DNA of 19,970 nucleotides, taken from contig JAIWOH010000027.1 in NCBI GenBank assembly GCA_020216985.1, positions 1 through 19,970 of the forward strand. The letters run 5' to 3'. The stretch is from Nitrospira sp. (GTDB lineage Bacteria > Nitrospirota > Nitrospiria > Nitrospirales > Nitrospiraceae). This document shows positions 8,220 to 14,870 of this stretch, piece by piece; position 1 is the first letter of the stretch; each line of letters starts with the position of its first letter. The translations under genes and the position numbers were made by a program. The notes beneath the pieces are model-generated. The model was not told where the DNA came from and did no database searches. It saw only the letters and a list, made by a program, of their open reading frames with translations.

Positions 8220-8248
8220 TTGACATCATTCTCCCTCCGGGCAATAAT
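8220..8248 (+). promoter_or_regulatory. Sigma70-like promoter of the Fis-type gene
   Basis: TTGACA (8220-8225), a 17-base spacer and AATAAT (8243-8248, 5 of 6 matches to TATAAT) give a near-consensus promoter ending 23 bases before the ATG at 8272. It is divergent from the rrf2 promoter. The ~200 bases between the two promoters hold no gene I can support. Confidence 0.65.
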
Positions 8249-8271
8249 CCGCCTTCTTCGCGTGGTACCTC

Positions 8272-8865
8272 ATGGCTGCATCCTCACCTGTGCTTGCAAT
8301 CCTTGCATTGACCGCGGACAGCGAGATACAAGCACAGCTTAAGCACGCGCTGCACGACGCATCGGTCACCGTCGTGCGCGATCCGGCCGCCTTTCAAAGA
8401 GAGGCGTCCAAACACTCCTTTGATGCGGTCATCATTGAATCTCGCGGAGGGCCTGAGCGGTCTCTGGCGTTGCCGGTTTCACTCGATCTTTCCAGGACTT
8501 TGGTCATTGCCGGATCCCGGGCTGTGCTCAAAAAAGCCGCAAAAACGATCTTCGATCGCCACCTCGCCCATTCAACCGGCACGCATTCCGGAAAGCATCG
8601 CGACGACTCATTGCAAGGCTACCTCGAAACAAAGATGGGCGATTTCGTCAGAAGCATGAGAAACGGCTCCGCAAAAAACCTCTATCCGGTTTTGATTTCG
8701 GCGATCGAACGCCCCTTGATTGTCTCGGCCTTGCAAGAGACCCAAGGCAATCAGATTCAAGCCGCCGAACTGTTGGGATTAAACAGGAATACCTTGCGGA
8801 AAAAGATTCTTGACTTACACATCCCGTTGAAGCACACGCGAAGAAAAACTCGACAGACTCGCTAG
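8272..8865 (+). CDS. Small Fis-type DNA-binding regulator with a degenerate receiver-like N-terminus
   Basis: The last ~60 of 197 residues match the Fis/NtrC-type DNA-binding domain: a helix around [19 protein letters not shown] (137-155), [21 protein letters not shown] (157-177) as the helix-turn-helix, and a basic tail [10 protein letters not shown]. The first ~100 residues have a receiver-like pattern (beta strand LAILAL, helix, strand SVTVV, strand DAVIIE). They lack the N-terminal acidic pair, and Glu sits where the phosphorylated Asp would be (DAVIIES, 51-57). There is no AAA+ ATPase domain, so it is not a sigma54 activator. Alternatively the N-terminus may be an unrelated fold. It has its own promoter and stands alone between the sulfur operon and tRNA-Val. 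Its targets cannot be told from the sequence. Confidence 0.8.
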   Translation: MAASSPVLAILALTADSEIQAQLKHALHDASVTVVRDPAAFQREASKHSFDAVIIESRGGPERSLALPVSLDLSRTLVIAGSRAVLKKAAKTIFDRHLAHSTGTHSGKHRDDSLQGYLETKMGDFVRSMRNGSAKNLYPVLISAIERPLIVSALQETQGNQIQAAELLGLNRNTLRKKILDLHIPLKHTRRKTRQTR

Positions 8866-8994
8866 AGCTTCCCCTTAGGCCCTCGTCTTCGGTGTTTCCG
8901 AGCGCCACCAGACTTTGCCCGTATGACTGCAACCACGAATACGTTGGGACTTCTCCTCGGAGTATGCGGTGACAATCAGCCCATGGAGCAGCAA

Positions 8995-9014
8995 CGAAAC
9001 GACGACTCGTTTCG
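8995..9014. repeat. Perfect 8-bp inverted repeat (CGAAACGA / TCGTTTCG, 4-base loop)
   Basis: The arms at 8995-9002 and 9007-9014 are perfectly complementary around CGAC. The element lies in the otherwise empty stretch 8866-9072 between the Fis-type gene and the tRNA-Val promoter. It has no T-tract, so an operator or a structured 3' end is likelier than an intrinsic terminator. Confidence 0.4.
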
Positions 9015-9072
9015 ATCGGCTAGAACAAAGGAGACGGGCGTTTCCGCACGGTCTCTCTTCCCTCCGCTTTTC

Positions 9073-9102
9073 TTGACACCTTGGGCTGGCCTATATTAGC
9101 AT
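9073..9102 (+). promoter_or_regulatory. Promoter of tRNA-Val
   Basis: TTGACA (9073-9078), 18 bases, then TAGCAT (9097-9102, 4 of 6 to TATAAT), followed by a GC-rich stretch GCGCGACCGG before the tRNA at 9118. The same layout (TTGACG, 18 bases, TTAGCAT, CGCG) precedes the initiator tRNA at 19616-19645, which supports it as a real stable-RNA promoter. Confidence 0.55.
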
Positions 9103-9117
9103 GCGCGACCGGACGAT

Positions 9118-9192
9118 AGGCGCGTAGCTCAGGGGGAGAGCGCTACCTTGACACGGTAGAGGTCGACGGTTCAAGACCGTCCGCGCCTACCA
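9118..9192 (+). tRNA. tRNA-Val (anticodon GAC)
   Basis: A full cloverleaf of 75 bases. The acceptor AGGCGCG pairs with CGCGCCT (9182-9188), the D arm is GCTC/GAGC, the anticodon stem CTACC/GGTAG surrounds loop TTGACAC with anticodon GAC, and the T arm is GACGG-TTCAAGA-CCGTC. The discriminator A9189 is followed by an encoded CCA (9190-9192). It reads the GUC and GUU valine codons. Confidence 0.95.
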
Positions 9193-9199
9193 CTGGTCG

Positions 9200-9243
9200 A
9201 GGCATCCCAGCGCCTTCAACGGCGGGGTGCCTTTATTGTTTTT
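9200..9243 (+). terminator. Intrinsic terminator after tRNA-Val, upstream of thrS
   Basis: The stem AGGCATCCC (9200-9208) pairs with GGGGTGCCT (9224-9232), nine pairs including one T-G. The loop itself can fold GCC/GGC. A T-rich tail TTTATTGTTTTT follows. The tail ends 26 bases before the thrS ATG, so if thrS lacks its own promoter this hairpin would act as an attenuator of the thrS operon. Confidence 0.75.
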
Positions 9244-9269
9244 ACGCGACCGCTAAATCTTCTGGCTCG

Positions 9270-11231
9270 ATGAAAGTCACGGTCAAAGATGGCCCTACCG
9301 GCGACGTGCAGACCGGCCAAACGGTCGGAACTGCTTTGTCTGCCCTGGGAGTTCCGGTCGGCATCGATATTGTGGCGGCACGGGTCAACGGATCGGTCGT
9401 CGATCTTTCGACACCGTTGCGCGAAGACGCCGTCATAGAGCCGCTTCGGTTTGAGAGCCCGGAAGGTCGTGACGTGTACCGGCACAGCAGCACGCACATC
9501 ATGGCGCAGGCCGTCAAAGAGCTGTTCCCGACGGCTCAATTGACGATCGGACCCGCGCTGGAAGACGGCTTTTATTATGACTTCGCCTACGAGCGGCCAT
9601 TTACCCCGGAGGATCTTGAGAAAATCGAGAAACGGGCCCGCGAGATTCTTAAACGAAACTTGACGATCAGCAGAAAAGAGCTGTCCAAACAAGAGGCGAT
9701 CGAGTTTTTCAAAGCGCGAGGCGAACGGTATAAGGTCGAGCTGATCGAAAATTTTCCCGAAGGAGAACCAGTTTCCATCTATGCCCAGGGGGATTTCGTC
9801 GATTTGTGCCGCGGCCCGCACGTGCCCTCGACGGGACACATCGGCGCCTTGAAACTCCTGTCGACCGCGGGAGCCTATTGGCGCGGCGATGAACGGAATC
9901 CCATGCTCCAGCGGATCTATGGCACATCCTTCCCGACAAAAGAAGAGCTGGAAGCCCATTTGGCCCGTTTGGAGGAGATCAAACGGCGGGATCACCGGAA
10001 GGTGGGGAAAGACTTGGATCTGATATCCGTCCAAGACGAAATCGGCCCCGGCCTGGTGCTTTGGCATCCCAAAGGCGCGATGATCCGGCTGTTGATCGAG
10101 AATTTCTGGCGCGAGCAGCACATCAAGGACGGCTACGAGTTGGTGTACTCTCCCCACGTCGCTCGTCTCGACTTGTGGAAAACCAGCGGTCACGTCGATT
10201 TCTACCGCGAGAATATGTTCGCCGCGATGAAGGTGGAGGGCAGCGACTATCAGCTCAAACCGATGAACTGCCCCTACCACATCATGATTTACAAGTCGCA
10301 TCTCCGCAGCTATCGGGATCTTCCCATCCGATACGGCGAGTTGGGAACGGTCTATCGTTATGAACGGACCGGCGTGCTGCACGGACTGTTGCGTGTGCGC
10401 GGGTTTACGCAGGACGACGCCCATTTATTCTGCCGGCCCGATCAGATGGAAACGGAAGTCAGCCGAGTCCTGGACTTTACCTTTCTCATGCTGCGGACGT
10501 TCGGATTCGCCGAGTTCGAGGTCTTTCTCTCGACCAGACCGAAAGAGTCGGTCGGGTCCGACGAGCATTGGACACAAGCGACCGGAGCTCTGGAGGCGGC
10601 AATCAAAAATCGACATATCGCCTACCGCGTAGACCAGGGAGGAGGCGCCTTCTACGGCCCGAAAATCGACATTAAGATCAAAGACGCGCTGGGTCGCTCG
10701 TGGCAGTGCTCCACCATCCAAGTCGATTTCAACAACCCCGAACGGTTCAAGTTGAGCTACATCGGCGAAGACGGCAAGGCCCATCAGCCCATCATGATCC
10801 ACCGCGCCTTACTGGGATCGATCGAACGGTTCTTTGGAATCTTGATCGAGCACTACGGAGGGGCCTTCCCCACATGGCTCGCGCCGGTACAGGCGGCGGT
10901 GATGAACATCACCGATCATCAACGGGACTATGTCGCCGCCGTCGCCGCAGAGCTGAAAGCCGCCGGCTTCCGCGCCGAAGCGGACCTGCGCAATGAAAAA
11001 ATCGGGTTCAAAATTCGCGAGGCGGAGAAGGCGAAAGTTCCGTTCATGCTGGTGGCAGGAGATCGCGAAGTCCAGGGAAGAACCGTCTCGGTGAGGGGGC
11101 GAAGCGGCGCGAACCTGGGGAATATGACGGTTTCCGGAGTGATCGACCTCCTCCGCGCTGAAACCGCGCGAGCCTGGTCGAACGTCCAACCCGTACAAGG
11201 AGGTGGCTTATCGTTCCCAAACTGCGCGTGA
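9270..11231 (+). CDS. thrS: Threonyl-tRNA synthetase
   Basis: The 653-residue class II synthetase charges tRNA-Thr with threonine in the cytoplasm. An N-terminal TGS domain (~1-60) is followed by the editing domain, with H72 and H76 in HSSTH, C180 and H184 in CRGPH. The catalytic core has zinc ligands C334 (PMNCP), H385 (QDDAH) and H511 (MIHRA), the same positions as in the E. coli enzyme. The anticodon-binding domain covers the last ~110 residues. The gene starts 26 bases after the terminator-like hairpin of tRNA-Val, with no clear ribosome site before the ATG. Its last 22 bases overlap infC if infC starts at ATC 11210. The strong infC ribosome site AAGGAGGTG lies inside the thrS coding end. 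thrS-infC-rpmI-rplT is the classical gene order. Confidence 0.97.
   Translation: MKVTVKDGPTGDVQTGQTVGTALSALGVPVGIDIVAARVNGSVVDLSTPLREDAVIEPLRFESPEGRDVYRHSSTHIMAQAVKELFPTAQLTIGPALEDGFYYDFAYERPFTPEDLEKIEKRAREILKRNLTISRKELSKQEAIEFFKARGERYKVELIENFPEGEPVSIYAQGDFVDLCRGPHVPSTGHIGALKLLSTAGAYWRGDERNPMLQRIYGTSFPTKEELEAHLARLEEIKRRDHRKVGKDLDLISVQDEIGPGLVLWHPKGAMIRLLIENFWREQHIKDGYELVYSPHVARLDLWKTSGHVDFYRENMFAAMKVEGSDYQLKPMNCPYHIMIYKSHLRSYRDLPIRYGELGTVYRYERTGVLHGLLRVRGFTQDDAHLFCRPDQMETEVSRVLDFTFLMLRTFGFAEFEVFLSTRPKESVGSDEHWTQATGALEAAIKNRHIAYRVDQGGGAFYGPKIDIKIKDALGRSWQCSTIQVDFNNPERFKLSYIGEDGKAHQPIMIHRALLGSIERFFGILIEHYGGAFPTWLAPVQAAVMNITDHQRDYVAAVAAELKAAGFRAEADLRNEKIGFKIREAEKAKVPFMLVAGDREVQGRTVSVRGRSGANLGNMTVSGVIDLLRAETARAWSNVQPVQGGGLSFPNCA
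11197..11212 (+). promoter_or_regulatory. Strong ribosome site followed by a non-canonical ATC start for infC
   Basis: AAGGAGGTG (11197-11205) is followed 6 bases after the GGAGG core by ATC (11210-11212), in frame with the IF3 coding sequence. The next conventional start (GTG 11228) is 24 bases from the core, too far for initiation. infC is known to start at AUU in E. coli and AUC in Myxococcus, where IF3 proofreads its own start codon. Confidence 0.75.
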
Positions 11232-11719
11232 ATCGTGAGATCCGCGTCCGAGAGGTGCGGGTAATCGGGCCCGGCGGCGAGCAATTGGGCATTCTCCCGA
11301 CCCCGGAAGCGCTCCGTCAGGCTCAAGAAAGCGGTTACGATCTCGTTGAGGTCGCTCCCACGTCGATACCGCCGGTCTGTCGGATTATGGACTACGGCAA
11401 ATACAAATACGAGCTCAACAAGAAAGAGCACCAGAGCCGGCGCCATCAAAAGTCCACGCAAGTCAAAGAAATCAAGCTCCGGCCTCGCACGGATAAACAT
11501 GACTTGGAAATCAAGGTTCGACAAATGAGAGCGTTCCTCGAAGACGGCAATAAAACCAAGGTCACCTTGACCTATCGAGGACGTGAGATGGCCAACCAGG
11601 AAATGGGTCGCGCGGTCATGAATTCGGTGATCGAACAGTTGGCCCCATACGGCACCATCGAACATGCTCCTCACATGGAGGGGCGAAATTTAATCATGAT
11701 CGTGGCTCCCAAAAGTTAA
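11210..11719 (+). CDS. infC: Translation initiation factor IF-3, probable AUC start
   Basis: The product, 169 residues from ATC 11210, binds the 30S subunit, prevents premature 50S joining and checks the start codon and initiator tRNA. The N domain has [21 protein letters not shown] and a tail ending [17 protein letters not shown]. The lysine-rich linker contains [11 protein letters not shown], and the C domain has [19 protein letters not shown] and [10 protein letters not shown]. The strongest ribosome site in the region points to ATC rather than to the GTG at 11228, which overlaps the thrS stop as GTGA. A discriminated start codon allows autoregulation: when IF3 is scarce, initiation at AUC rises. 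The gene overlaps the end of thrS by 22 bases and is followed by rpmI after 53 bases. Confidence 0.95.
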   Translation: MVPKLRVNREIRVREVRVIGPGGEQLGILPTPEALRQAQESGYDLVEVAPTSIPPVCRIMDYGKYKYELNKKEHQSRRHQKSTQVKEIKLRPRTDKHDLEIKVRQMRAFLEDGNKTKVTLTYRGREMANQEMGRAVMNSVIEQLAPYGTIEHAPHMEGRNLIMIVAPKS

Positions 11720-11772
11720 GGGGCTTGCATAACGGGCGACTTAAACCCAAGACATGTCCACCGAGGGAAAAC

Positions 11773-11964
11773 ATGAAAATGAAGACGCACAAGGGCGCCA
11801 GCAAACGATTCGCCAAAACCGGCAGCGGAAAGATCGTCCGTCGCAAGGCCGGCAAACGTCATCTGTTATCGCATAAAAAACGCGATCGGAAACGCCGCTT
11901 GAGCGGCGCGGCGGTCGTCGTCGGCAGAGCAACCGCCGTCTTGAATCAACTTCTCCCCAAATAG
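11773..11964 (+). CDS. rpmI: 50S ribosomal protein L35
   Basis: The 63-residue very basic protein starts [20 protein letters not shown] and contains KRHLLSHKK and RKRRLSG, all characteristic of L35. The ATG at 11773 has GAGGG 5 bases upstream. An in-frame TTG at 11725 would add 16 residues unlike any L35 and is rejected. It lies between infC and rplT as in most bacteria. In E. coli and Bacillus this pair is repressed by L20; the leader 11720-11772 is short and I cannot confirm an L20-binding mimic in it. Confidence 0.96.
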   Translation: MKMKTHKGASKRFAKTGSGKIVRRKAGKRHLLSHKKRDRKRRLSGAAVVVGRATAVLNQLLPK

Positions 11965-11972
11965 TTTTTAGA

Positions 11973-11995
11973 TCTGGCCGACACCGGTCGGCAGA
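11973..11995 (+). promoter_or_regulatory. GC-rich hairpin between rpmI and rplT
   Basis: GCCGAC (11977-11982) pairs perfectly with GTCGGC (11987-11992) around ACCG. The flanks TCT/AGA extend the stem with one bulged G. There is no T-tail and an A-rich ribosome site follows (AAAGGAG 12001-12007), so it is not a terminator. It could tune rplT translation or protect the transcript. Confidence 0.4.
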
Positions 11996-12016
11996 ATAAA
12001 AAAGGAGCATGGAACT

Positions 12017-12385
12017 ATGCCTCGCGCAAAAGGCGGACCTAAAACTCGACATCGGAGAAAGAAGCGGCTCAAATTGGCAAAAGGGCAATACGGCGGTAGG
12101 AGTCGGCTCTTCCGCTCGGCGACCGAAAGCGTCGATAAAGGACTGACGTATGCGTATGTCGGCCGAAAAGACAGAAAAGGCGACTTTCGCCGTCTCTGGA
12201 TCGCGCGCATCAGTGCAGCGGTGCGCAATCATGGGATGACCTATAGCCGGTTCATCAACGCCCTCAAAAAGGCGAACGTGCTGTTGGATCGCAAAGTCTT
12301 ATCCGACATGGCCATCAAAGACGCGGCTGGATTCGAGCACTTGATCGGCCTCGCCAAACAGCACACGACTCCTGCTGCGGTTTAG
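12017..12385 (+). CDS. rplT: 50S ribosomal protein L20
   Basis: The 122-residue basic protein binds 23S rRNA early in 50S assembly. It begins MPRAKGGPKTRHRRKKRLKLAKG and contains FRSATESV, AYVGRKDRKGDFRRLWI.RI and YSRFI..L, followed by a LLDRKVLSDMA stretch, which matches L20 along its length. AAAGGAG (12001-12007) lies 9 bases before the ATG. It is the last intact gene of the thrS-infC-rpmI-rplT block and is followed by a long inverted repeat. In many bacteria pheS-pheT come next on the same strand; here they do not. Confidence 0.97.
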   Translation: MPRAKGGPKTRHRRKKRLKLAKGQYGGRSRLFRSATESVDKGLTYAYVGRKDRKGDFRRLWIARISAAVRNHGMTYSRFINALKKANVLLDRKVLSDMAIKDAAGFEHLIGLAKQHTTPAAV

Positions 12386-12410
12386 TCTCGCCAACCGTTG
12401 CGACTTCCTC

Positions 12411-12447
12411 CGAGAAGAGGGGCGACGATCCGTCGCCCCTCTTCTCG
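12411..12447 (+). terminator. 17-bp perfect inverted repeat after rplT, probable terminator
   Basis: The arms 12411-12427 and 12431-12447 are exact reverse complements (CGAGAAGAGGGGCGACG) around ATC. They lie 26 bases after the rplT stop. The tail TCTTCAG is poor in T, so termination may be imperfect or the element may act by protecting the 3' end or in both directions. Confidence 0.65.
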
Positions 12448-12559
12448 TCTTCAGCCATACTCCATGGAGCAGCGGCCTAGTAGTGGAAGCCCGCGGGAGA
12501 TTACATGCGGACCACCCCGGAACGTTCCGCTCGCCGGCACGCAGCCGATCGTTGAGGAC

Positions 12560-13101
12560 ATGCTGATGGAATCAGCCGCATGGGCGTTCGCAGGGTTCGT
12601 GATCGGTTTTGCCCTTGCCTGGTTCATGGCGGCCACGCGCGCTCAAACCGAATGTGCGCGCAGGATCGGCGAGGTCGAGCAGAGAGCCGGCCGCGCCGAA
12701 GCGAACGCGGCGGACGCCGACCATCGACTCATTGAAGACGGGATGAAAAAACGAGTCGTGCTGGCGACTCCCACCACGTTGATCACGCTGCCTCATGCGG
12801 TGGCCTACGGGTGGAAGCAAGAACACCTGGCCGCGAACGCGCAAGCCATCAACGACTTGGTCAAGCAACTCTATGAACGAATGAGAACGCTCGCCGGCTA
12901 TATTACGGACATCGGCAATGGCCTGGATAAAGCCACCCTCGCCTAGAACAGCGCCGTCGGCTCCTTGGAAAGCCGCATTCTCCCGCTGCCAGGCGGTTCA
13001 GAGAACTGGGCGCGGCATCCGGTGATGACATCCCCATGATGAATCCCCTCGACACTCAAGCGCGCCACATGACGGCTCCTGACCTTGCAAAAGAAAATTG
13101 A
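12560..13101 (+). pseudogene. rmuC: Remnant of rmuC (DNA recombination protein RmuC): internal deletion, stop and frameshift
   Basis: The first ~45 residues are an N-terminal membrane helix (AFAGFVIGFALAWFMAA) and the start of a coiled coil (RRIGEVEQRAGRAEANA), as in RmuC. The text then jumps to the end of the RmuC core: KKRVVLATPTTLI, HAVAYGWKQEHLAANAQ. Most of the coiled coil and the first part of the nuclease-like core are missing. A TAG (12944-12946) sits where the family usually has Tyr in LDKA..AYN, and the same frame continues NSAVGSLESRILP. A missing base near 12985/12986 then shifts the frame, which goes on as ARRFRELGAASGDDIPM to a TGA at 13099-13101. The three lesions indicate decay. 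A 127-residue product from ATG 12566 could still be made. Confidence 0.8.
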
Positions 13102-13146
13102 CCGCAAGGCACAGCCGCCGGGTGAACGGCCTCCGGACGACGCGAC

Positions 13147-14862
13147 TTACACCAACTGCTCGAGCCGAGAAAGATTCACCTCGAACGCAACGACCGGCAT
13201 GGCGATTTGCCAACGTTCGAGAACTTCCGGGTGAATTTCGCCGATCAAGCCGATCGGCGTTCCGGAAACGACGATCGTTCCGACGCGGCCGTCGAGAAAC
13301 GACGGATGCGGGATCGGCTCCAGACCGTACGTCTTGCCCAAATAATAGAGGCAAGCATCCAAACAGGAGTGGATTTCGGAAAAATGGGCCGCAGCATGAG
13401 CGATCACCGCGCCCAGCACCGTTTCCGTACGAGAGCCGACTTCGTGCGCCGAGTCAAAAATCGCCACCTCGCCGGCTTCAAACAGACGGTGCGGATAGAA
13501 CGATCGGGCCGACGCCGCTTCGACCCGCAGGAGCGAGGGAATCATCCACTGGCGGAGACAACTGAAGTTTGAAGACATCACATTGCGGACTTCCACCATC
13601 GTTCCCCACTCCGTCCCCTCCAACCGCATCGCGTCACGGTAGTGGTCGGGAGAGCCGAGGATATTGGAAATAATCTCCTGAAACCCGAGCCCGACCATCA
13701 GCTCCCGCGCCCGATCCGAGAGGTGTTCAATTCGAGACAGCCCCCCGACGGTAAATTGCGACGGCATTTCCGGTGAAAACGCTCCGTAGCCGAGACTCAT
13801 CGCCACGTCCTCGACCACGTCCATGGCGTGCATAAGATCCTGCCGATAGGGCGGCAACTTGACCGTGACCGATTTTTTCCCGGTTGAGACGTGATACCCG
13901 TAGGCTTCGAGCGCCTCTTTCACGACCGTCGTTCCGAGTTCCTGACCCAAAGCCCGTTCAATCGTCTCGATGTGAATCGCCCTCGGTCGTCCGATGTCGC
14001 GCGGCGTGACCACACGTTTGCCGAACGGAGTTTCATAGGGGTAGCGCACCGCGATCGGCTGGATCGCAGCCCCTCGATCCGCCAAATTGGCGGCAAAGAT
14101 GTTCAGCGTCAACACGACCATCGCGGCATCAGTCCCCGTCACCTCGACGAACAACTCGTCATCTCCGACCAACACCTCTCCGATTTCCCGGCTGTTGATG
14201 ATCGGAGGAAACGACAGAGGCCGGTGATCTGCGTCCCGCAGCAGAGGCAGGCGGCTTTGTCCCGCCAAAATGGACCCATACTCCAATCCCTTGGGGTGGA
14301 CCATGAGTATTTCCGAGAGGGTCATCGGCGTTTCCATCCCCAAGGGGGTGAACCGCATGTCGTCCGGATTCGCCAACTCGTAAGTGACGGGGAAGCGGAT
14401 CTTCTGAAGTCGATAGATGCCGATCGAGACCGTCTTCCGTTTGTGCCCGAAGATGTCCGCCAGTTTCTCCTGTGTCTGAATGAGTTGGGTCAACCCCTGT
14501 TCTGTAACCCGATAACCCGTGGCAGCGCACGCGGCGACATAGGGACGCACGCGATCGAGCCCCGACGCAACGATCAGTTGCGGCAGCCGTCCCGGCTGCT
14601 TGGATAAAAAAGGATAGGGCTTTGCCGTTCCGCCGAGCTTGATCCGGATTTGTCGTGCGATCCCCTCGCAGCACCAGAGATCAGGGCGATTGCTGTCCTG
14701 CAACTCGACACGCAACTCTCCGGTGTCCGCCTGATAGCCCTTTACCTCACCCTTCACAAGGGTGAGCCATTCCTGCAACTCGTCGATCGAGGCTGTTCTC
14801 GGCTCACCGGGAGCTCCGAGCAACGATTCCAGATCGCTCTTGAAGATGGAGATCGTGGGCAT
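13147..14862 (-). CDS. pheT: Phenylalanyl-tRNA synthetase beta subunit, archaeal/eukaryotic type
   Basis: At 571 residues this is the short PheT of archaea, eukaryotes and some bacteria such as spirochaetes. The usual bacterial PheT is about 800 residues with extra tRNA-binding and anticodon-binding-like domains. Visible features are the SNRPDLWCCEGIARQIR stretch (57-73), the editing region with FPPIINSREIG (218-228) and DELFVEVTGTD (235-245), which correspond to the PPIIN..T and DVTGTD motifs of the archaeal enzymes, and a class-II-like C-terminal half. It forms an (alpha-beta)2 enzyme with PheS and edits Tyr-tRNA-Phe. The ATG lies 8 bases after the pheS stop. It is the last gene of the minus-strand run and converges with the rmuC remnant, with 45 bases between them. 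Confidence 0.93.
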   Translation of the reverse strand: MPTISIFKSDLESLLGAPGEPRTASIDELQEWLTLVKGEVKGYQADTGELRVELQDSNRPDLWCCEGIARQIRIKLGGTAKPYPFLSKQPGRLPQLIVASGLDRVRPYVAACAATGYRVTEQGLTQLIQTQEKLADIFGHKRKTVSIGIYRLQKIRFPVTYELANPDDMRFTPLGMETPMTLSEILMVHPKGLEYGSILAGQSRLPLLRDADHRPLSFPPIINSREIGEVLVGDDELFVEVTGTDAAMVVLTLNIFAANLADRGAAIQPIAVRYPYETPFGKRVVTPRDIGRPRAIHIETIERALGQELGTTVVKEALEAYGYHVSTGKKSVTVKLPPYRQDLMHAMDVVEDVAMSLGYGAFSPEMPSQFTVGGLSRIEHLSDRARELMVGLGFQEIISNILGSPDHYRDAMRLEGTEWGTMVEVRNVMSSNFSCLRQWMIPSLLRVEAASARSFYPHRLFEAGEVAIFDSAHEVGSRTETVLGAVIAHAAAHFSEIHSCLDACLYYLGKTYGLEPIPHPSFLDGRVGTIVVSGTPIGLIGEIHPEVLERWQIAMPVVAFEVNLSRLEQLV

Positions 14863-14870
14863 GGCGTCTT

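Noticed and set aside
8053..8244. 63-codon minus-strand frame in the rrf2/Fis-type intergenic region
   Set aside because: No ribosome site or motif was found, it overlaps the Fis-type promoter, and its composition looks random.
8923..9099. 58-codon + strand frame before tRNA-Val
   Set aside because: It runs through the tRNA promoter and has no ribosome site or recognisable sequence.
9216..10424. 402-codon minus-strand frame opposite thrS
   Set aside because: thrS has all zinc and editing residues in register, so the antisense frame is a shadow.
12398..12559. N-terminal extension of the rmuC remnant frame to a TTG at 12398
   Set aside because: It would be encoded by the 17-bp inverted repeat after rplT and does not resemble RmuC. 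The ATGs at 12560/12566 fit the membrane helix.
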